Positions 10,660 through 23,129 of a stretch of 64,000 nt of DNA are shown piece by piece. The notes beneath the pieces are model-generated. The model was not told the DNA's origin and searched no databases. It saw only the letters and a list, made by a program, of their open reading frames with translations. Made by a program: the position numbers and the translations under genes. Every line of letters starts with the position of its first letter. Position 1 is the stretch's first letter. Source of the DNA: Siphonodentalium dalli (lineage: Eukaryota > Mollusca > Scaphopoda > Gadilida > Siphonodentaliidae); NCBI GenBank assembly GCA_032622095.1, contig CP136069.1, positions 103,942,278-104,006,277 on the forward strand, written 5' to 3'.

Positions 10660-12460
10660 TTAGTGTACCCACATTTTCCATAACTTCGATGTTGAGGAGA
10701 TGAAGAAACGACAAAATGCGACTGTGTCCTCAACATATTCATCTAGATTTGGTGGGATATACCCGAGGAATAATGCAGTTTGTTGAATCCAACTCATACT
10801 ATTGATGAACATGTAACCTTCCACAGTAAAAATATCAATGAATTCGTACCAGATTTGGTTACGTAACTGATTAAGAAACATACAATCATTAACGACATGA
10901 GTAACGATGTCAATGTAGGGAATTTGACAATGGTCACATACAGAATCAGTCATATACATTGGTGTACACAGTAAGCCAATTGTAACGAAAATGTCTTCTT
11001 TGGTCGAAGGGTGGTTTCTGCAGATAGTCCATATATGAGAGATAGAAAGTTCTGGATTAACAATGTTAAATCGTACAAAATCAGGATCGTCTCGCACCCG
11101 CATTTGCCATTGCGATTGTGACATTATTTCAAAATTTGACTTAATGGTCCGTTTACACGATTCTTTCGAGGGTACAGATAAGCTCACAACAAATGACTTC
11201 CAAAGTTCATCCATCCCAAATTTGGTTAGAATGTTACGGATTTCAGATAAGAAGGGACTCCTCCCGTTTGTCTCGTCTGCTTCAATGAGCCTATGGAGAA
11301 ATACCTTCTTGACTGTTTTCGTAACACCCAGCCTATACAACGAAAAGAACAAAGACAATTTCCGTTTTTGGATGTACATCGAAAGTGGGGACATGCCAAG
11401 CAACCCCAGTACCATATCAGTTCGTGTTCTGACAGGCAATCCCTGAATTGATTTCAAACACATTATATGGGTTCGTTCTAACTTTTCACTATCTGCTGCG
11501 TTTGTGTTAAGCAGTAACTCTGAGCCGTATAAACCCCTCGGAAGCACAATAGATTCGTAAATCTTTTTACAACTGACGGGAGTTATACCTCCCGCATACA
11601 TCCCTGCATTAGATAACATGGAGAATGTATTCCTCATGCGATCACATATCTGAGTTATCATTTGAGAGTTGAACTTTTGAGTGACAACAGGTACACCAAG
11701 GTGCGTAGTACTTTGAGAAACTGGTATTTGTATAGATCCCAATTTCCATTCATAATTTATTGTTGAGAAATCAGAGTTTGCTTCATTAAAAATAAGACTA
11801 ACAGACTTGGCTGCGTTGTATCTGTAACGCCATCGTTGGCTATATGAGTAACATATATTACACAAGGCCTGTAGACCACTCGGGGTTAACGATAACAGGA
11901 CCATGTCATCAGCATGTGTGGGAGATGCACAGCTTACTCCATACATTTTGAAACCATATTTGGAGTTGCAGAGTTCATGTAACAGATCATCAATAAATAT
12001 TGTATATAAAACAGGAGATAAAGTATCTCCTTGTCTAGTTCCTTGCAACACATTTATCCAGCTAGATGTGAAATTCTGAACAGAAGTACAACATTTAATT
12101 CCTTTTAAAAGATCACAAATTATACGTAGGAGTTTTCCCGTTACCTGGCGGTTGAAGAGCTTGTAAAGAAGTCCGTCGATCCACACTGTATCGAATGCCT
12201 TCCACACATCCAGGAAGCATGCATATAGTTTGCTGCGCCTCTCGGATGTGTAGAGGATACATTCCTTCATAAGGTAAGATGACATTACACAACTTACTTT
12301 TGCCTGAAAACCATTTTGCAATGGATGAGTTGCATTTACAAATGGTGCATGGTCTTGTATGCGACATAGCAAAAGTTTTTCAAATATTTTATACATGACG
12401 GGCATGAGCGTTACAGCACGATAGCTATCAAAAGAGTCTTTAGGCTTTGGATTTCCCTTA
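10660..12460 (-). pseudogene. LINE reverse transcriptase domain (frameshifted element)
   Basis: The open frame of about 581 codons is the reverse transcriptase half of an APE-type non-LTR retrotransposon, which copies element RNA at a nicked chromosomal site. Numbered from the methionine at 12405, visible motifs are FLDVWKAFDTVW (about 64-75), RQGDTLSPVLYTIFIDDLL (about 124-142) and the catalytic block HADD (about 164-167). A Cys/His cluster CDHCQIPYIDIVTHVVNDC near 510 is typical of the C-terminal zinc-knuckle region. Similarity extends upstream of that methionine (GNPKPKDSFDSYRAVTLMPV), so the methionine is not the true start. The upstream endonuclease frame meets it at about 12460 through a single-base indel. 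Clade not assigned with certainty. Confidence 0.9.
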
Positions 12461-14043
12461 TATGACTATCACGCCACGCTTTGCTTTACATGGAATATGT
12501 TCGAATTTTATCATCATATTGAATAATAGACATGTTTTCTTTGCCAGTATATCACCACCATAAATAAAGTGTTCATAATTCAAGCGATCATCTCCAGATG
12601 CTTTGCCCACATTCAGAGTACTAACGAGACGACGGAATTCTTCAGGCGTAACTGGGTACATAGTCACTGCGTCAGTGTTATCAGTACTTGTAGATGAGAG
12701 AATACTATCTATTTTGGATGTCACCCCGTCGAAGTGATCATTATCAAACAATTCGTTATTAATTGGTTTCGAGAACATGTTCGCGTAATACTCAATCCAC
12801 GATTCAGCTACTTCGGCAGAATCACGGACAACCTTTCCATTATATACAAATACGTTATTCCCATGGCTTCCTGCTTGCTTACGCTTGGCATTAAACAGTC
12901 TGAAAAACAGATCTTGATCAATTTCAGCAGACTTGTCTATGTCATCATTCGACTTTGATAAGAAAGCTTCTGAGCATTTCCGATATTCGCATCTAAATTC
13001 ACGCTTCGCATTCTTGTATTGATTGTACGAATCTGCAATCTGAGTATTCGGACGACCATCCGCAATCCATTTATTACGCATCAATTTCATTTGCTTATGG
13101 AGAATTTTCAGATTAGCATTCCAAAACGGTTTGAGAAATTTCTTAAACTTTTTCTTTGGTACCGTTAGGTCAGAAGCTCGCACAACAAGTTCCACTAAAT
13201 TTCCATATAAAATATCAACATCACTTTTTGACCTAACAATTATCGAAGGAGATTCTTTGTTTAGTTCGGCTATGCATTGTTCATACTTTAATTTCAAAGC
13301 GCTATCAGCACCAACCCGTTTCCAATTGAACTTGGAATTATCCCGTGTTTCATTGGTTGCGTATAACGAGCCTATGGGGAAAGCAAACGAGATGATCGCT
13401 TTAACAGGTCTGTGATTAGAAACATTGAGGCAATCGTCGTCAGGAATTTCACATTCAATTACATCATGAATCATGGTACATGGAATAAGTATATGATCAA
13501 TAACAGAAGAGGTACCCCCAGTATAAGGCACATGCGTAAATTTTAAACCTTTGCATTCGATTGTAGTGTTAACAGAAATAAGTTGTCTCTTTGAGAGGAA
13601 TGCACCGAAACAATCAGATCTATCGTCGTTTCTTGAAAGGTCACTATTAAAGTCACCCATAGCTACGACGATTCCCAAGCTAGAATATTGACATGTTATG
13701 ACTTCAAGGTTTTCCATACATTGTTCGTAATATTCATAAGAGTTATTAGTGGACGGCAAATATACTTGAAATATGTATACAAATTTGCTGTTTCCCAAAT
13801 TAAACTGGATGCCAATTATACGGTCATCCTCAATAGGAACTGGAGATATCCTATGTGACAAGGTTTTTTTCCAGAGAAATGCTACGCCACCTTTGTTTCT
13901 ACCTCGCTGTATAGCAAGCCGTTTTGAATAATCGCTTACTCCAAAAGATTCATAATCCTTGTGAATTGAGTTGAGAAACTGAAGATCTTTGTGTGGTAGC
14001 CAATGCTCACTAATACCACATATGTCAATTTTATGGCGATCAA
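12458..14043 (-). pseudogene. LINE AP-like endonuclease and RT N-terminal region
   Basis: This frame is open from about 14043 to 12458 and belongs to the same element as the reverse transcriptase that follows. Motifs in order: HKIDICGISEHWLPH (near 14020), NKGGVAFLWKK, MGDFNSDLSRND, SSVIDHILIP and SNHRPVKA. These are the metal and DNA-binding signatures of APE-type LINE endonucleases. The sequence begins part-way into the endonuclease fold and abuts an unrelated-orientation LINE fragment at about 14045, so the element is 5' truncated. Apart from that and the indel at about 12460 the coding region is intact. Confidence 0.9.
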
Positions 14044-14050
14044 ACCGAAT

Positions 14051-15345
14051 GGCCGCCCATACTCAAAGAAGTGAAGGAAAGTAAACATCTGGGAATTGTC
14101 CAGAGTAAATTTAGAAATACCATGAATCGAGCAGAGTTGATAGCTTGTAGTTTAAGGAAAACGTACTTTGGGATTGCTGGTAACTAGATGTTGAGCGCAT
14201 GCCCCCCCCCCCCCCCCCCCCCCCCCACTACCGTTGCCAAAGTCTTGAAGACAATTGTACTCCCAACATCATTGTATGGGGCAGAATTGTTGTATTCACC
14301 TTCTATCAGTGCCGCAATGGAAATGGAGAGAGCTTTTCAAGTCTGTGTTTAACACGCACAAAGCCTGCATTCTAGAACATCAATGATGATGAAAATGATG
14401 ATGATGATGATGATGACGAGGTATAATGTTGTTGTTGCTGATAATGTGATGATAAACGAATAGACGCAGAGCGGGAGGTCGCTGTGCATATCGTGTACAT
14501 AACATTTCCTTCCTTCTATCATTCTTTTGTATATACACTATTTTTCGCAATATCCTGTAATGTGTGTATGGATCAGAGAATAAAGCATTATGAACGGATA
14601 TCACCCTCAGCCTTCTCGGACAGCTTCCTATTTAACTGGAAATTCATTCCATTAAACTGTGCTTCCTAGCGGACTTGATACACATGACCGTGGACCACCA
14701 GGTCCCATTGCGAGTGTTCACACTCAAACTCCTTTTCCAAATTCATTTCGGCAAGCATTCCTCTTGGTTTGTGAGTGATATTCTATGTATTCTCAACACG
14801 TACAACTTAGATATTCAGCTAGATGAGTTTCTAACCTCCGGTCATTTTCCAGACAAGAAGACGCATAGATTTTCTATGGACCCTTTGCTCGGAACTGCTC
14901 ATCTGGTGCACGGCGACCCTCTATCGTATGGGGAATATGTGTGTTACTGGGCAAGTACCCACACTATGCGACTGAACTAAGACACGTGGTTAGACTTCTC
15001 AACAATACGTCAAACCATAACCACACGATGTGTCACGCGTGTAGCAGATTGTGTAAATATGATAATGAAATACATCATGCCTTATGTTTGTGCTGCGGTG
15101 AACTAATTACCAACTTCAGAGATCCCTTCCTTGACCTTGTGATCAGTCGGTATGGTATTGAGACTTTATTCAGTATAGATACGCTACACCACGGGAACCT
15201 GATAGCAACTATTCTTGGAAATTGTAACATATTCAACCATGGACTCTCGGACGAAATCTTCGACGGTTTTATTAAAGACTCGGCCCATTTCTTGTGGAAG
15301 GCTTGCACAGTAATTCGCGGTGAAATCTGACATAGTATCGGAGCC
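14051..15345 (+). pseudogene. Plus-strand LINE C-terminal remnant, interrupted
   Basis: Plus-strand pieces read ESKHLGIVQSKF, ELIACSLRKTYFGIAGN, then after a poly-C tract VAKVLKTIVLPTSLYGAELL, and later HTMCHACSRLCKYDNEIHHA with a Cys/His pattern and FLWKACTVI near 15300. These match the thumb-to-C-terminus region of LINE polymerases. The fragment is broken by poly-C (14203-14226), a GAT stretch (14385-14425) and several frame changes. It is related to, but clearly diverged from, the minus-strand element next to it. Confidence 0.8.
14203..14226. repeat. Poly-C tract inside LINE remnant
   Basis: A run of about 24 C splits otherwise continuous LINE similarity. Confidence 0.95.
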
Positions 15346-15529
15346 GCAACTTCTATGCTGCATATACCTCCTTTTAATGAAATAACTCAATCCGCATGCA
15401 TGTGAACTCTTGTGTGCAATTACACGATGTCCATGCTATAGACTTTGCATAGATTACTTCTTTTTTATATTTTTTTTATCTACATTTCTTATTATTTTAT
15501 TGACCACATCTTTACACAGTCTGTCCATA

Positions 15530-16171
15530 TCTACTATATATTTTGAGACATACGGAATATATATATCCTTTATAGACTCGAAAACGGCTCTACCGATTGA
15601 GCCCAAACTTCTAAGGGTAAACATCGAAGGGAAGTGTCATCGCACCATTCGCGAGCCCGTGCGACCACTCCTTCACCCTTCAACTGCCACCGTAATGGGG
15701 ATTGATGGGTTAATCGCTTGATAATTAATGAGCGTTTGTCTATGAGGCGTCGTTATTAAAGAGCGTTTATCTACTTTAGTGAAAATATATACGGCATTTG
15801 ACCGTCTCGGAAACTGGGGACATCGAGACAAAATTTCGTACGGGGAGATTTTCGTCGGGTCAGTTTGTCCGCACGAGGTGACCTTGACCTTGAAACGGGT
15901 ACCCACAAATAATCTTGGGCGATATCTCGGTAGTCAGCGGTGACATCGATGTGAATTGTTTTATATATGGTCAACTCGGGATGGGAAATATTTTTGTCCG
16001 GTTATTTTGTCCACCCAACATGATCTTGACACGGGTACCCGCAAATGACCTTGGGCGATATTTCGGGCATCAGCGGTGGCAGCGACGTACGGGGTTACCT
16101 TGAAAAACTAAAATTAATGGATCGACCAAAGCCATGGGACCAATCCCGCCAGTGGCAGGCTAATCTGCTAG
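15530..16171 (+). mobile_element. Complete short non-autonomous Helitron
   Basis: It begins TCTACTATATATTTTGAGAC directly after A (529) and ends in CTAG (16168-16171) directly before T. A six-pair stem with one mismatch (cccgcc agt ggcagg) lies eight or nine bases before CTAG. These are the canonical Helitron ends and the A/T insertion context. The 5' sequence resembles that of the Helitron array at the window's left end. Inside are two diverged units containing tgaccttgaccttg-like and gggtacccgcaaat segments. No Rep/helicase frame. Confidence 0.9.
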
Positions 16172-16277
16172 TGTTATATAAATACGCATTGTAATATAGA
16201 CTCTCCCAAAGGGAGGTTACAACAAACTAGAATAACACTAATTGGGAAACAATATATATAGAGAGGGTTTACAACGA

Positions 16278-18160
16278 GTCCCCAGTTTATAGCGGAAATT
16301 AAACAAGACAGTCAATGACTGTGGGGTCGCTCACCTGACTGCAAAGACTGAAAAGACTGAGACTCTGGAGACCACAACAGTCAGAACTTGTCATAATCAC
16401 TTTAAAAGAAGTAGTTCTAAACAGTACATGTGGCTAGAGAGATCAAAGAACCCTTCATACTAATTATCAGTAAAATAGACCTGATGGTTCTTGTGAAGGA
16501 AGCATATTATGAATTATTATGAAGGGAAACAGTCCTTCGCTTGGCCCTTACTTGACCTGGTGACCCCATTTTAACAAATCTGAATTCCAGTCGAACAAGA
16601 ACATTCCATGCTAAATAAACCAACTAATTCTTGCAAACATGTTTTAAGAATTACTATGGAGAGTTATGTCCCTTACTCTGCCCTTATTTGATTCTGTGAT
16701 CCCATTTTCACAAATCTGAATTCCTGTCACCCAAGGTCATTTAATACCAAATATAAGCAAAAGTCATGTAGGCCATTTGGTTCTTGCAAAGAAGACATCT
16801 CATGAATTACCAAAGGAGCCTCAATATTAAATGTGAGCTAAATAGACCTGGCGATTCTTTCAAAGAATACTTTTCAAGGGTTACTGTAGAGGGAAAGTAT
16901 GGCCCTGGCCTTTCTCCTATTTGACCAGGTGACCCTATCTGAACAAAAGATCTCCAACTGTTGGAAATTTATCAAAACCTTACTGATAATACCAGTTTAT
17001 GTCAAAATTATGAGTACCAAACATGAATTCATAGCATAGACAGTGTGGGTGCAGGAGTTTCAAATCTCCTATCTCTGCCTCTATTTGAACCAAATGTAAA
17101 TCCCAATCAATGAGATTCATTGATCTCTGATAATTGTTCCTTGAAATCATAAATATCACACATCATTATCACAGATGAAAAGAAGTTAATTGCCTAGATA
17201 AAGATAATATAACACTTGCCTAGAATACAGCACATGGGAATTAATCTAATTTAAATTGAAATGAATGACACAAATAAACATTATCTGTGATTTGTTTATC
17301 AACAGCTGTCATCTAAGATAAGGTCCCATTTCACACACAGGAGACATTATATCATGGTAGGCAGATAAGCTTGAAATAATATTGTGGCCTTAGGAATGTG
17401 ATAGCATTTGTAACAGAAGTACATATACTTACTTTGATCCCTCAATTGGCAAGGGTAACAATCTGTATTGTGTGTGATTTTTCTCCCAGACCCCTGGACC
17501 GATTTCAACTAAATTTTGTGGGATGAGTTGATGTACTCTGGCGGATGTTATAATGTGGTTATTTTTTCAAAATTTAATTTAAAATAAAATATTAAATTTT
17601 CATAAAAAAAACAAAAATTTAAATAGAATTTTTTTTGTTTTTAATATGTTTTGTTTTTGTTTTTGATTAAATTGAGCAAGGAGTTGAATCTAAAAAAAAT
17701 ATAAAAAATTCTGTTGTTTGTTGTTTTTTGTGTTAAGTCACTGGCTCCGCCCACATTTGACCCAGTGACCTCATTTGAACAAATCTGAACCACAAGGACC
17801 CTTTATACAAAATATGAACCCATTTGGACCGATGGAATTTGAGAAGAAGTCGTTTTAAGAATTACTATGGTGGGAAAGAGTTATGGTCCTAGCTTCGCAA
17901 CTATTTGACCTGGTGACCTCATTTGAACAAATCTGAATGTGAGTCATCTAGGGAACATCCACAACAAATATGAACCCATTCAGTCCAATGGATCTAGAGA
18001 AGATGTTCAAAGAATTGTTGAAGGACCATCGGACGGATGGACGGACGACGGACGATGAGTGATGACTATAGCCCCACGGAGACTTCGTCTCAGGTGAGCT
18101 AAAAACATGTTACTGGACAAATTTTATAAATTACTCTATATAAACTGGGGACGAGTTGCA
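16278..18160. mobile_element. 1.9-kb inverted-end element with diverged cores (family F)
   Basis: The left end has cgagtccccagtttata and, further in, gctcacctga. The right end has the complements tcaggtgagc and tataaactggggacg. Inside, several units of about 170 bp repeat phrases such as ttgacctggtgacc and acaaatctgaat. A (gacg)n tract at 18028-18055 and a short hairpin (gagacttcgtctc) precede the right end. The inner motif caggtgagctaaaaa is widespread in molluscan genomes as I know them. No open frame. Confidence 0.7.
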
Positions 18161-18670
18161 GATTCTATTTATTACATGATCCAAAAATTCGATAAAACAT
18201 ACTTAAATTAACAAATAGGACGTGAAAATATAACACCGGCTTCTATATTAATGGTTTTGATGACGTTTCAAGTAACTATTCGTTGTTTGCCCGCGTAAAG
18301 AAATAGTGTGTCAGATAATTAAAGAATCTTTGGCATTTTAATGGCGTAAATTTACTGAAATAACTTTTCAAACTCTGTATTCATTAAGAGTTTGTTGGAA
18401 AAATATTGGAAGCCATATAGTATTTTGAGACGCAGCGTACGGAATATAAACATATGACAAACCGGAAGTCAAAGGTTACGTTTGCGCAACAATAATAATT
18501 TGGCACTATTTCCAGTTATGCAACGAACGTTCCATATCACAATTTATAGAATGGGTTTATTGAATGGAATAAGGGTAGGATCATGTAATAAATAAATCTC
18601 TACATGGATATATTTTATGTAACTCAAATTGAAAATATAAGGTACACCAGTATATTTTATATGTACGCAC
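18161..18670. other. Intron sequence downstream of the last visible exon
   Basis: AT-rich, no repeat ends recognised. Confidence 0.5.
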
Positions 18671-18790
18671 CTTTTATCTTTCTCCGCAGCCAAGGAACAA
18701 CGATGACACTGACAAAAATAGCTACAATACTGGCAATTCCAAATGTCAGGATAAATACTCCATATAAAGGAATTCTGTCGAATCCAAGCA
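18671..18790 (-). CDS. slc20a: SLC20/PiT phosphate transporter, fourth visible exon
   Basis: The product is a sodium-coupled inorganic phosphate importer of the plasma membrane. This exon starts after a pyrimidine-rich acceptor (ttttttag) and ends at donor gtgcgt. It is 120 bp, entering in phase 1 and leaving in phase 1. It encodes LGFDRIPLYGVF, a hydrophobic transmembrane stretch (ILTFGIASIVAIFVSVIVV) and the basic end PWLRRKIK. In PiT proteins this helix is followed by a basic stop-transfer and the long, poorly conserved cytoplasmic loop. That loop would explain why the next exon cannot be recognised to the left. The split leucine codon joins it exactly to the exon at 39218-39314. The donor is weaker than the other three. 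Confidence 0.93.
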
Positions 18791-21700
18791 CTAAAAAGAA
18801 AGGACACATAAAGAGCTCAATAGCTTTTACTTGACAACATGTTTTTTCCATAATTTACTGTTGAAATCATATAATAATAATAATTTGCTCTTTAATAAGT
18901 TCATCGTAGTAACTGTTATCCCCAACATGACATATATCAATTATCAATTGAATTTATTTTTTTCATCACAATAAATTGTTTATACGTAAATTAAACGTAC
19001 ATGCCTCATTCGAACCCTAAAATTTTTGTAAACGTAATTCGGGAGGAGGGTTCTGAGCTCAACTTCTCAAAACATACATATTTAAACTATTCCCGAGCAA
19101 ATTCGTCATTATAGCGCTAAAAACGGCGTTTTGTTTCTTATATTTTTTTGCGTAAATTTTATCAGGTTATATTTTTCTAATCATCCGTTCTTCCGAGTGA
19201 TGCCGGCAGCGTTCGTGTGTTTTTGGAAATAAGTGCATTCTCGATACCGCCGTGTTTGTGACGTTTTTGTTTTCCAAGTTTCCCCAGAATCTCTGTCATT
19301 TTCGGTGCACGATAAGGCATTTTTATTGAATCTTATTTGTCCACATGCACGAGAACAACGGTCTCTGTTGCCAATGATTTAATGATAGAACGGTTCTCCA
19401 GTTTTGTTAAAACAATGTCAACATGGATGTAAGTAATGTTTGTTTTATTCTCAGCCATTAAACATGGTACATGAGAAAACATATATACACTATATACAAA
19501 GTATGCATAAATACAATACAATGGAAACAATAATCAGTTATGATCCAATTTTCCATTATCATGTCTGGAATAGAAAAATAAAATTTCGACAGACCTATCT
19601 AAAGATTCTAAGCGAACCAAAAAATAAATTACATTAGGTATACGTCATGATCCATATATATAGACGCTGCAGTCATTTACATTGATCCAAGGAACGTATT
19701 ATTTTTACTCCAATGTACTTTGAGTTAAATCGCTATATTAAACATCAATTCCGTATATAGTTCTTTCTATAACTACCCACCAGTGAGTGACACAGCGGAA
19801 GGCTCGTCTTGTGTGATAGCTTGCTTGAAAACGATTATAGTTGGAAAACTCAGACTAATAAATAAACTAAAAATATTCCGATATCTAAACTTAAAGGTAC
19901 ATTAACCGATGGTCCCCGTATCATCCGATTCCAACAACAACAACAACATTTAATTGTTCAAAAGACTCTTTTTGTTTTTACCAGAATCGATTAATTACCA
20001 AAATATATATCAACATTTTGTTCAACGCAATTTTGTATCGATAGTATATGTCGGTCGGCTCATCGAGTATTTGCTATAGGACTTGATTTGCTAAAAAATC
20101 ATTATCTGATTATTCTGAGCTTTGATGGGTGGGATCCTAGTTTATTAAAAATATTTTGCTTACCCCCAAAGTCAAAGAAACAATAATTGGGAAAATATGT
20201 TTCTACCTCTAATAATATGGAAAGATATTTAAAAAGGCCACTTCCCTGGTGACATCTGATACCCATTACAACACCCCCCCCCCCCTTGTGCATTTTTTCC
20301 CCGCCAAGATTGTTGGGACTCATCCCCAAACTCGAATTTCAATTGACTTTCCCAAACTTTTCCAAACTGTTCTGGTATATTATACTGTTCTGTTCCCTAT
20401 CGATATCCACTATCCCCTCTGATCCTACGTCGATACATTTTAGTCTGTAAGCCAATCCTGGAAATTTCAAGTTTCTTTGCACCCCCTCGCATTTTTCATT
20501 TCTATATAAAAATGACGGGCATCATCTGCCGGTCACGATGATATGAATCTGCCGTCGTAAAAGGTGTCCAAAGGTAATAAAAATTAAGGGTGATACTACG
20601 CTCACCCTCTATATCAAAATTTCCTCCTTCCTTAGCCATATAATGGAGCAATGCAAATATATTTGGAGTTATTACAATCTGCCAAACTCGTATAATGACA
20701 AGGAAGTGTGTGCAAGTAATATTAAACAACAACTGGTGGTGTATCTTTGTCGATTTTCACATATTTGAGAACAATCTGATGATTTATCCCATTTTTTTCT
20801 TTTCAAACTTATTACGCCCTTCCAGGTATCGCCAATCAGACAATTTTGTTTGGATCAACAATTGTATTGCTATAAAAACTTTGCCTGTGAACAGGACATA
20901 TGTAGAGGTCAACACCACTGTCACGAAGCAACATAAAGCAACCTGGCATTAAACTTTAACCCTACCGCCTAAAATGCTTTTTGTTTTAGTTTTACGAAAA
21001 TTATCAAGTTAAGCGAATGTGGTTGGTTACTATCATTAGATGAAAATAGTTGATAAACCCACGATGAAATATCCATTTAGAGTATCAATTAGCTTGAAAT
21101 GAAGCAAAAAATTCCCAAATTCTTCGAATTAAATTTTTTCAGGTCGATTTTGACCCAAATCTATATCATATATATGCAGACATTTTATGTGAAACCTTGT
21201 TCTTATAATCGCATGAATGTCAAAATAATCTGGATTGTGGGGAATCAATTTTAGAACAGAAATATATTTCAAAATCAACGATTGAGCCTAATATTCCTTC
21301 ATTTCCTCGCAATTGCATGGAAACTCCATCTGATTTAATAGCAGCTATTATAGGCGGTATCATGTACTGTCAGAGTAAAATGTCGAGAATGAATACAAAC
21401 GTTTCTATTTTATTTTTTTGCTAAAGATAATTTGCCGAAAAAGAATTTATGAAACGTTCCATTTGGTGAAGGTATATTTTTCACAACATTCCACGAGTAT
21501 TTTTCAATGATCCGAAATACCAATCAACTTACTCAGGACTGTATTGATCAAACTATTTGCACTAGACAAATACTGTAAACAAACCTTGATTGATTCACTT
21601 CTTGATGTCAGCCAACAACCGAGTTTGATTCTCATGTATATCGTTTTGGCGAAACAAATTGGCAATATATTATGGTAGAGATTCTAGCAGATATTACTAA

Positions 21701-23129
21701 ATAAGGGGGGGGACATATTTATAGAACAAATAGAACTTTCTTGGATAGCTGGTAACCAAAGGATGGAGTCATCCGATATATTTGAACTATGGTACAGTGA
21801 CAAGGTAGAACAATTTATTTCAATATAAAAGTACGCATATATCTTATTGTAAAATTTAGGTATCAATTTGTCTATGATTAACGACAATAGCGACGTCGTT
21901 CTATGGTGCTTATACACAGATGCAACTGGAAAAACATGTGCATATCTGTATGAAGTTTGGTGATGATCGGATGAGGGATGTGGCCTGTAGGGTTTGACGA
22001 AAAAAATCCGCTTTGGGGAAACTTTGTTATCCAAGATGGCGTCCAACATGGTTGTCTATACTACATCAATTCACGAAACAAGTCATTATACGATATATTT
22101 TGGCATCGGAATTACGCCGTTATACCAGTTTGTGTTATATTATAGTACGGGATAGAGTGACACACACAGCAAATTATACAACCGTGGCCATGAAATGGCT
22201 GTCAAAATGGCCACAACTCCAAGCAATACAACGAAGAAAGCAACATATTGGATAACAACATAGGAGTGAAAATATGTAATGGTAATATACAAGTCGGTTT
22301 TTGAATATCTTTAAAGTTACACCCATCATTAAAACAGATCCATCTGAAGGATTTATCGGCCACTGCGCCGTAAGTCAAACCCCAATGATTTACGTCTTTA
22401 AAGTTTGTGTGTTCTGCTTTCCAACATCCAATTGTCGGGCCAAAAATAATAATATCGGACGAAACAATGTTTCGCCTCACAGTTCATGGTAGTTTCATTC
22501 GGCATGATGATTCGTTATTGAATGTAACGCCGAAATTTAAGTGCACACTCCAGCGGTCTAAAAGTTAGTTATATTTCCGCAATTGTCAACACTCCCGATC
22601 GCAATGCTTATTATACTGTAAAGAAACACTCATATCTTCAATATATTAGCACCGCATCTCACCAGATCAAAGAAATGGTACAACACACATTGTATGTAAG
22701 ACTAATTTCCATGCTGCTACCAAATCGTGTTCTTAGTAGACAATTGTGTTCAAATGACTTCAAGCAAAACTTTACAACTGGAATATGCTGCCACGCAATG
22801 CACACTATTAGTTTTCAGTATATTTTTGTTTGAAAATATCTTACCATTACCACCCACATAATCATGGTAAATATCGAGTGATCACCGTTTAAGATATTAT
22901 TTCAGCGTTGAACATTCACGCAATATTATTAATTGTGGTTCTGTGTGCAGCAGCTATGTGTAACATTAGGGAGAAGGGGTAAACGTTGTGATGCGGTTGA
23001 AGAAAACGTAGTAAGTCTCGCGTAGATGTGGCCTTGGTGAATTCAACCAATTATAATTTTCAGGTATAAACACAGTCTTTGTCACAGAGTATGTAGGTAA
23101 TTTTTGTCAAGTTTAGAATTTATTGACGA
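18791..23129. other. Intron; no gene recognised
   Basis: Mostly AT-rich DNA. A poly-C run at about 20275-20286 and gatggcgtccaacatgg near 22035 stand out, but no element ends or coding segments were identified. Short open frames on both strands are unsupported. Confidence 0.5.

Noticed and set aside
18841-18851. Methionine-started frame across the acceptor of the exon at 18671-18790
   Set aside because: The stretch before the AG is a typical pyrimidine-rich intron end, and PiT similarity begins exactly at the acceptor.
21684-22480. Frames of 92-121 codons in the 18.8-23.1 kb intron
   Set aside because: No recognisable domain, no splice signals that fit the transporter, and unrelated frames overlap on the other strand.
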